Positions 1 to 5,214 of a stretch of 14,718 bases of DNA are shown piece after piece. The notes under the pieces were generated by a model. The model did no database searches. It was not told the DNA's origin and worked only from the letters and a program-made list of their open reading frames with translations. Made by a program: the position numbers and the translations under genes. The DNA is from JADLGF01 sp020849415 (lineage in GTDB: Bacteria; Chloroflexota; Chloroflexia; Thermomicrobiales; UBA6265). Location of the stretch: NCBI GenBank assembly GCA_033812595.1, contig JAPXTJ010000085.1, forward strand, positions 1 to 14,718, given 5' to 3'. Every line of letters begins with the position of its first letter. Positions within the stretch are counted from its first letter, which is position 1.

Positions 1-22
1 GTCAGATGTGTATAAGAGACAG
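1..22 (+). other. Illumina Nextera (Tn5 mosaic end) adapter remnant
   Basis: Bases 4-22 read AGATGTGTATAAGAGACAG, which is exactly the 19-bp Tn5 mosaic end used in Nextera libraries, and bases 1-3 (GTC) match the adapter bases before it. This is library sequence, not genome. It adds six false residues (LSLIHI) and a false stop to the minus-strand gene that runs into it, and produces spurious plus-strand reading frames beginning MCIRDS and MYKRQ. Genomic sequence starts at base 23. Confidence 0.97.
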
Positions 23-736
23 CGCGCAGACCTTGCCGAACTCGTCCGGCTCGCCGATCCGGCCCATCGGGATCGAGGCAGCGTCGGCCGACAGCTCCTC
101 TTCGACCGTCGTACCGTTCGTCGCGGCGCGCCGCTCAGCGAGGCCGAGCACCCGATCGGTGCGGGTGATGCCGGGGCAGACGTTGTTGACGCGAATGTTC
201 TGCGCCGCGTATTCGAGCGCGAGCGATTTCGCCAGGCCGATCACCGCCGTGCGCGCCGTGTTCGAGAGCACCAGGTGCGGGATCGGCTGCTTGACCGAGA
301 TGGAGACGATGTTGGTGATGCTTCCACCGCCCCGCGCTTGCAGGTGCGGGATGGCGGCTCGGGACAGTCGCAGGGTGCTCATCAGGTTCAGGTTGATCGC
401 ATCGAGCCAGGCCTGATCGTCGGGGAAATCGATGAAGGTGCCGGCAGGCGGGCCACCCGCGTTGCAAACGATGATGTCGAGTCCACCGCGCTGTTTCACG
501 GTTTCGGCGATCAGCCGTTCGATATCGGCGGGATTGGTGAGATCGCCCGGCACGGTAATGACATCGCCGTCGGTCTCGCCGCGAATCTCGATGGCGGTGC
601 GCTCCAGCGCCTCCGGATCGCGACCGTTGATCGTCACCAGCGCGCCGTCGGCCGCCAGTGCGGTCGCGGTCGCCCGGCCGAGCCCCTTGCTCGACGCGGC
701 GACGATCGCCACCTTGCCCTTGAGTCCCAGTTCCAT
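23..736 (-). CDS. SDR-family oxidoreductase, BKR-like divergent subgroup (3' end missing)
   Basis: A Rossmann-fold short-chain dehydrogenase of which 238 genuine residues remain; the last few dozen are lost at the adapter junction. Visible features are an N-terminal AASSKGLG in place of the usual TGxxxGxG dinucleotide motif (residues 13-20), a D65-L66 pair, NAGG at 92-95, and N-terminal MELGLKGKVAIV typical of FabG-like reductases. The normal YxxxK catalytic pair is absent: at the equivalent place (158-162) the protein has S-N-T-A-R, although S145 and S147 are near the usual serine position. This matches the known 'BKR-like' SDR subgroup that lacks a perfect tetrad, so it is probably an intact member of that group and not a decayed gene. 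The substrate is unknown. The ATG start is preceded by GGGAG six bases upstream and by a promoter at 775-803. The gene is divergent from the mannosyltransferase gene. Confidence 0.85.
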
Positions 737-774
737 CGATCTCCCATCCCCCGGATGTCGTAGACGCTGCGCAG

Positions 775-803
775 ATTCTACCCCGCATCTGGTGTCTATT
801 GAA
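775..803 (-). promoter_or_regulatory. Predicted sigma70-type promoter of the SDR gene
   Basis: On the minus strand TTCAAT (798-803) and TAGAAT (775-780) are separated by exactly 17 bases. The -10 matches the consensus at five of six positions and the -35 at about half. Transcription would begin near 768, leaving a leader of about 32 bases with a Shine-Dalgarno before the ATG. An imperfect inverted repeat (TACCCCGC at 779-786, GCGGGTA at 805-811, one bulged C) brackets the promoter and could be an operator. Confidence 0.5.
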
Positions 804-814
804 CGCGGGTAGCG

Positions 815-2224
815 ATGTTCAGGACCGAGCCCTATTCTTTCCCCATGGAATCAACCGCCGATCTCGCTGGCGAGATCACCCCCACTCCCGAGATCGCATC
901 CACGCCGGCCGAAGCCGATCGCTGGTACGAAACCCTCGCCCGGCGCACGATCGTCTTCCCGTTGGTCGTCTTTCTCGTCCACGTGCTGATCGTGCAAACC
1001 ACCGCGACTCTCGCTTACCGATTCGGCACGGCTCGCCCCTCCTCCGGTCCGTATCAGGATGAACGGTTGCTCGGGGTACCCGAACCGCTCTCCGGATTCT
1101 GGGAGAACATCGTGGGGCCATTACGGCTCTGGGATGGGCTCTGGTACAAACTGATCGCGGAAACCCACTACACCGATATCCGCACCGAGGGATACGTCTT
1201 CGGATCGGCCAAGGCTGCGTTCTGGCCGCTGCTCCCGTGGGTGATGCGCAACGGCGAGCGAGTGCTGCGGGTCGAACCGGAGGTGGTCGGCTACCTCTTC
1301 ACGCACGCCTGTTTCCTGGGCGCGCTGATCGCCCTCTACCGGCTGGTGCAGATCGATTTCAGCCAGGCGATCGCGCGCCGCACGCTCTGGGCGATCGCGC
1401 TTTTCCCGACCGCCCTTTTCTTCTCGGCCGTCTACACGGAAGCGCCGTTCCTGCTTTTCGCGGTCGTCACGTTGCTCTGCGCCCGGCGGGGGAACTGGCT
1501 CGCCGCCGGCGTGGTCGGGCTGCTGGCGGCGTTGACGCGCTCGCAGGGAATCATGTTGCTCGCGCCGATGGCGGTGCTCTTCCTGCAGCAGTACAAGCTG
1601 GAGTACCGGCGCTGGTTGCCGAACGGACTCTTCGCCGCCCTGCCCGCTTTGGGCCCGGTCATCTTCGGCGATCTGCTCGAAGCGTCTGGCCAGAAGTGGC
1701 GCGCCTTCATCGATGTCCAGGGCGAGTGGAATCGAGCCAGCGCCCACCCGATCGAGACCTTCATCTGCGCCACGCGCGGCTGCGAACTCGATGTGCATCA
1801 ATACGGCGAGGTTCGTACCTACCGCGCGGACGGCGCCGATTGGGGCTGGTTCAGCGATCTGATTCGCGATCCCGGTTGGGCGCTGATCTCTTCCCAAACC
1901 TGGCGCGATTCAGTTGCGAACAGTGACACGCTCGAACTGGTGGCGACGGTGTTCGCGCTCGGGCTGGCGGTGTATGGCCTGTTCAAACTGCCGTGGTGGA
2001 TGAGCGCCTACCTCTGGCCACCGCTGATCGTGCCGCTCTTCCAGCCGTCGTCGGTTCACCCGCTGATGAGCATGCCCCGCTTCATCATCGTGCTCTTCCC
2101 GCTCTTCGTGGTGATCGCCATGCTCACGGGCAATCGCTGGGTGCGATACGTGGTGACGCCGGTCAGCATCCTGCTGCTGATTGCCCTGACGGTGCAGTTC
2201 TCGCAGTGGTATTGGGTGAGTTGA
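815..2224 (+). CDS. Integral membrane GT-C mannosyltransferase (PIG-V / Mannosyl_trans2-like)
   Basis: A 469-residue multi-pass membrane protein. After a polar N-terminus comes a first helix near residues 45-65, then a long loop with W106-D107-G108-L-W-Y, the acidic motif expected of a GT-C enzyme that takes a lipid-phosphate mannose donor. Next are AFWPLLPW (135-142), FPTALFFSAVYTEAPF (197-212) and LLAALTRSQG (236-245). These are the recurrent motifs of bacterial homologues of the GPI mannosyltransferase PIG-V. It probably transfers mannose to a glycolipid or protein on the outer face of the membrane; the acceptor cannot be told. Start choice is uncertain: ATG 815 has only a weak upstream GCGGG, while ATG 845 (M11) lies seven bases after a TATTCT box and could be a leaderless start. 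It stands alone, divergent from the SDR gene and convergent with guaB. Confidence 0.8.
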   Translation: MFRTEPYSFPMESTADLAGEITPTPEIASTPAEADRWYETLARRTIVFPLVVFLVHVLIVQTTATLAYRFGTARPSSGPYQDERLLGVPEPLSGFWENIVGPLRLWDGLWYKLIAETHYTDIRTEGYVFGSAKAAFWPLLPWVMRNGERVLRVEPEVVGYLFTHACFLGALIALYRLVQIDFSQAIARRTLWAIALFPTALFFSAVYTEAPFLLFAVVTLLCARRGNWLAAGVVGLLAALTRSQGIMLLAPMAVLFLQQYKLEYRRWLPNGLFAALPALGPVIFGDLLEASGQKWRAFIDVQGEWNRASAHPIETFICATRGCELDVHQYGEVRTYRADGADWGWFSDLIRDPGWALISSQTWRDSVANSDTLELVATVFALGLAVYGLFKLPWWMSAYLWPPLIVPLFQPSSVHPLMSMPRFIIVLFPLFVVIAMLTGNRWVRYVVTPVSILLLIALTVQFSQWYWVS

Positions 2225-2244
2225 TTCTCAAAGTCGACCGATCC

Positions 2245-2294
2245 CCGTAGGCTCGAAGCCTACGGCTGAACACGGAAGCGCCTCCGGCGCTGGG
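2245..2294 (+). repeat. Family 1 two-hairpin repeat, unit A
   Basis: Hairpin 1 is a perfect 9-bp stem, CCGTAGGCT/AGCCTACGG with loop CGA (2245-2265). An 11-base linker CTGAACACGGA (2266-2276) leads to hairpin 2, AGCGCC/GGCGCT with loop TCC (2277-2291), followed by GGG. It forms an inverted pair with unit B, 33 bases away, in the convergent gap between the mannosyltransferase gene and guaB. Confidence 0.85.
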
Positions 2295-2327
2295 GGTGAT
2301 GGCGGGGGCACATTCCGCATCAATCAA

Positions 2328-2377
2328 CCCAGTGCCGGAGGCACTTCCGTTCTCAGCCCTACGTTTTCAACGTAGGG
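2328..2377 (-). repeat. Family 1 two-hairpin repeat, unit B (inverted relative to A)
   Basis: Read on the minus strand it has the same order as unit A: stem CCCTACGTT/AACGTAGGG with loop GAA (2357-2377), an 11-base linker CTGAGAACGGA, then stem AGTGCC/GGCACT with loop TCC (2331-2345). The stems differ from unit A by paired changes, while the linker and the second loop are kept. It lies just downstream of the guaB stop and could also act as an RNA 3' end, but no T-tract follows it. Confidence 0.85.
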
Positions 2378-2399
2378 GCAATCAACGCAGCAAAATCGT

Positions 2400-3953
2400 C
2401 TACCCGCTCACCCGGTAATTCGGGGCTTCCTGGGTGATGACGACATCGTGCGGGTGGCTTTCGCGCAGACCCGCCGCCGTGATCTGGATGAACTGGGAAT
2501 CGTTCCTGAGCGCGTCGATATCGGCAGCGCCGACATAGCCCATCGCCGAGCGCAGACCGCCGACCAGCTGGTAGATCATGGTCGACAGCGGACCCTTGTA
2601 GGCCACGCGCCCCTCGATCCCTTCCGGCACCAGCTTCTGCAGGGCTGAAACACCCTCCTGGAAGTAGCGGTCCTTCGAGAAGCTGCGCGCGCGCATGGCG
2701 CCGATCGAACCCATGCCGCGGTACTCCTTGTACCGCTCGCCCTGGTAGAGCACGACCTCGCCCGGACTTTCATCGACCCCGGCCAGCAGGCTGCCGAGCA
2801 TGACCGAGTCAGCGCCGGCCGCGATCGCCTTGGCGATATCACCCGAGTACTGGATGCCGCCGTCGCCGATCACCGGAATGCCGTGACGCGCCGCCGCGTT
2901 GGCACAGTTGTAGATCGCCGTCACCTGCGGCACACCGGTACCGGCCACCACGCGGGTGGTGCAGATCGAGCCGGGACCGATCCCGACCTTGACCGCATCC
3001 GCCCCGGCCTCGATCAGCGCTTCGGTGGCGGTGGCGGTCGCCACGTTGCCGGCGATCACCGCGACGTTGAACCGCCGTTTGATATCGCGCACCGTGTTGA
3101 GCACCCCGGAGTTGTGGCCGTGCGAGGTGTCGACGACCAGCACGTCGACCCCCTTCTCAACCAGGGCCTGGGCGCGCTCGAAGGCGTCGGCGCCAGTTCC
3201 GACCGCCGCCGCGACCTGCAAGCGACCCTGCGAGTCCTTGGTCGCGTTCGGGAACTGGATCTTCTTCTGGATGTCCTTGACGGTAATCAGGCCGGTCAGG
3301 AACCCACGCTCGTCGACGACCGGCAGCTTCTCGACCCGATGCCGGTGCAGGATCGAACTCGCTTCGTCGAGCGTGGTGCCGGTCGGAGCGGTGATGAGAT
3401 TCTCGCTCGTCATCACATTGCCGATCGGCTGGTTCTGATCGGCGATGAAGCGGAGATCGCGGTTGGTCAGGATGCCGACCAGCCGGCCCTCGGCATCGGT
3501 GATCGGCACGCCGGAGATGTGGTAGTGGTCCATCACCGCCGTCGCGTCCGACACGAGTTGATCGGCGCGGAGGGTGACCGGCTCGACGATCATGCCCGAT
3601 TCCGAGCGCTTGACCTTGTCGACTTCAGCCACCTGCTGCTCGATCGAGAGGTTGCGATGGATGACGCCGATGCCTCCCTCGCGGGCGAGTGCGATCGCCA
3701 TCCGACCTTCGGTGACGGTATCCATGGCCGAAGAAAGGATCGGGATGTGCAGGCGGATATCGCCGGCGAGGCGGGTGGCGGTGCTGACCTCGTTCGGCAG
3801 CACGTTCGATTCGGCCGGCAGGAGCAGCACGTCATCGAAGGTCAGGCCGAGGCCACTGAATTTGTCCTCGCGCATCGCCCGCGTGGCGGGTGCGTAGTGC
3901 GGCTCAGTGGCCCCGTTGGTTTTCTGGACGGTACGTTCCTCGGTGATCGTCAT
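2400..3953 (-). CDS. guaB: Inosine-5'-monophosphate dehydrogenase
   Basis: Oxidises IMP to XMP with NAD+, the committed step of GMP synthesis, in the cytoplasm as a tetramer or octamer. The 517-residue protein has all expected parts: LTFDDVLLLPAES opening the barrel (about 38-50), two CBS domains (about 126-171 and 180-230), the catalytic loop GPGSICTTR with nucleophile Cys331, GMGSIGAM, the flap with SKDRYFQ, KLVPEGIEGRVAYKG, and C-terminal ESHPHDVVITQEAPNY. It carries about 30 extra residues before the barrel compared with E. coli GuaB. The ATG is preceded by GAGGAGGG and overlaps the parA stop as ATGA, so its translation is probably coupled to parA. The stop is TAG. The family 1 repeat pair lies immediately downstream. 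Confidence 0.97.
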   Translation of the reverse strand: MTITEERTVQKTNGATEPHYAPATRAMREDKFSGLGLTFDDVLLLPAESNVLPNEVSTATRLAGDIRLHIPILSSAMDTVTEGRMAIALAREGGIGVIHRNLSIEQQVAEVDKVKRSESGMIVEPVTLRADQLVSDATAVMDHYHISGVPITDAEGRLVGILTNRDLRFIADQNQPIGNVMTSENLITAPTGTTLDEASSILHRHRVEKLPVVDERGFLTGLITVKDIQKKIQFPNATKDSQGRLQVAAAVGTGADAFERAQALVEKGVDVLVVDTSHGHNSGVLNTVRDIKRRFNVAVIAGNVATATATEALIEAGADAVKVGIGPGSICTTRVVAGTGVPQVTAIYNCANAAARHGIPVIGDGGIQYSGDIAKAIAAGADSVMLGSLLAGVDESPGEVVLYQGERYKEYRGMGSIGAMRARSFSKDRYFQEGVSALQKLVPEGIEGRVAYKGPLSTMIYQLVGGLRSAMGYVGAADIDALRNDSQFIQITAAGLRESHPHDVVITQEAPNYRVSG

Positions 3954-4864
3954 TGGGCGGCTCCCTCCTCGAATGTGTCCCGACCGGCGCTCGCGGCGGC
4001 GAGCCCGAAATGATCAGGAGTCCGAACCCCGTTCGCTGGTTGAACGAGATTCATGGGCGGCAGCCGGAGTCGTTCCAACAACTCGGCCGCTACCGCTCGA
4101 TAAGCCACCGCCCCGCGGGACGGACGATCGTACTCGATGATCGCCTGTCCATAGCTCGGTGCTTCGGCCAATCGCACCGATCGCGGGATAACCTCACTAA
4201 AAATGCGCTCCGGAAAATAGCTGCGGACTTCATTGACGACGTGCTGCGAAAGGCGGGTGCGTCCGTCGTACATCGTCATCAACACCCCGATGATGTCGAG
4301 GGAGGGATTGAGATGCCGGCGGACAAGATCGATGGTGGTGATGAGTTGCCCGACCCCTTCCAACGCCAGGAATTCGCACTGGATCGGCACGAGCACCAGA
4401 TCGGCGGCGGTCATGGCGTTGACCGTGATCAGACCGAGCGAGGGCGGGCAATCGATGAAGATCAGATCGTAGTCAGACCGGATCGTATCGAGCCCGGCCT
4501 TGAGCCGCGATTCGCGGGCCGGGACATCGACCAGTTCCACCTCAGCGCCGGCCAGTTCCGGCGCGCTCGGCAGGAGCTGAAGGCGATCGCGGCCGGTATC
4601 GACCGCGACGTCACGGGCGGTGGCGTTGCCGACAAGAAGATCGTAGATGGTGCGTTCGAGTCCCGATTTTTCGATGCCGAGCGAGGAGGTGGCGTTGCCC
4701 TGGGGATCGATGTCAACCAGCAGCACCCGGTAGCCCCCGGCGGCGAGCGCAACGCTCAACGAGACCGCCGTGGTCGTTTTACCGACTCCGCCTTTTTGAT
4801 TCGCCAGCGCGATGGTTACGGCGCCGCGGCGCTCGGCCGATGGCCGCGCGCTCTCTCGAATCAA
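3950..4864 (-). CDS. parA: ParA/Soj-family chromosome partitioning ATPase (TTG start)
   Basis: A deviant-Walker ATPase of 304 residues: KGGVGKTT at 24-31, LLVDIDPQGN at 47-56 and the Walker B segment FIDCPP at 135-140. ParA proteins bind DNA as ATP dimers and, with ParB bound at parS, segregate chromosome origins or position cargo. The start is TTG at 4864, chosen because GGGAGG sits six bases upstream and no in-frame ATG lies nearby; a GTG at codon 16 is the alternative but would sit only eight residues before the Walker lysines. It is about 50 residues longer than B. subtilis Soj, through a 15-residue N-terminal lead and a polar C-terminal tail of some 35 residues. Downstream is guaB, not parB, with a 4-base ATGA overlap; no parB or parS-like site was seen in the window. 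It might instead be a ParA paralogue positioning some other structure. Confidence 0.9.
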   Translation of the reverse strand: MIRESARPSAERRGAVTIALANQKGGVGKTTTAVSLSVALAAGGYRVLLVDIDPQGNATSSLGIEKSGLERTIYDLLVGNATARDVAVDTGRDRLQLLPSAPELAGAEVELVDVPARESRLKAGLDTIRSDYDLIFIDCPPSLGLITVNAMTAADLVLVPIQCEFLALEGVGQLITTIDLVRRHLNPSLDIIGVLMTMYDGRTRLSQHVVNEVRSYFPERIFSEVIPRSVRLAEAPSYGQAIIEYDRPSRGAVAYRAVAAELLERLRLPPMNLVQPANGVRTPDHFGLAAASAGRDTFEEGAAQ

Positions 4865-4925
4865 TCGTGACCTCCCAAGGGTGCGAGTCGAAGCTGCAGG
4901 ATGGCCGAAGCGGGCCGGTCAACTC

Positions 4926-4941
4926 CGATATCCTGATATCG
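4926..4941. promoter_or_regulatory. Operator-like palindrome overlapping the parA-guaB promoter
   Basis: CGATATC-CT-GATATCG is a perfect 7-bp inverted repeat around a 2-base centre. It overlaps the -10 box (4938-4943) and the expected start point of the parA promoter, the usual place for a repressor site. The binding protein is unknown; ParA autoregulation or purine control of guaB are both possible. Confidence 0.5.
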
Positions 4942-4967
4942 TAGCATCCCACCCCGCCCCTACTCAA
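4938..4967 (-). promoter_or_regulatory. Predicted promoter of parA-guaB
   Basis: On the minus strand TTGAGT (4962-4967) and TACGAT (4938-4943) are 18 bases apart, and the -10 is extended by TGC (TGCTACGAT). Transcription should start near 4931, about 67 bases before the TTG start codon. A single message would cover parA and guaB. Confidence 0.5.
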
Positions 4968-5020
4968 CCCCTTGTGTATCGCGGGTGTTTGAATAGCCCA
5001 ATACGAACATCGCTTACCCC

Positions 5021-5165
5021 GTGCAGGGGAGGGTCTTGTGCTCCCGCCGGCCGTCAGGCCGGCCATCTCGTTGCGATTCGGAGCAGTTCCATATGAAAAA
5101 AGATCGTTGCGGAAGGAGATGGTCGCGCTTTGCGCGACGGGAGGGCACAAGACCCTCCCCTACAC
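5021..5165. repeat. Family 2 inverted pair of two-hairpin repeats
   Basis: The left arm begins GTGCAGGGGAGGGTCTTGTG (5021-5040) and the right arm, read on the minus strand from 5165, begins GTGTAGGGGAGGGTCTTGTG: one mismatch in 20. Each arm has stem 1 (GGGAG/CTCCC at 5027-5045; GGGAGGG/CCCTCCC at 5139-5159) with CTTGTG in the loop, then a different stem 2 (GCCGGCC/GGCCGGC at 5046-5063; GTCGCGC/GCGCGAC at 5122-5138), then CCATCTC. This fills most of the 350-bp gap between mrdA and parA. The rest (4865-5020) holds the parA leader, promoter and operator; I saw no gene in it. Confidence 0.8.
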
Positions 5166-5214
5166 GAGTGTGGTGGTGTCGAAACAATGGTGGGAATCCT
5201 ACGGGGACGCAGGA

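Noticed and set aside
2245..2377. Classical rho-independent terminators
   Set aside because: No T-tract follows any of the hairpins, and the same element occurs in a divergent intergenic gap where termination makes no sense.
2883..4013. Plus-strand open frame opposite guaB (376 codons)
   Set aside because: Antisense to a complete IMP dehydrogenase. Its sequence is rich in R, D and H with no recognisable domain.
4865..5214. parS-like centromere near parA
   Set aside because: No site close to the TGTTTCACGTGAAACA consensus was seen; the palindromes here are a promoter-overlapping operator and repeat stems.
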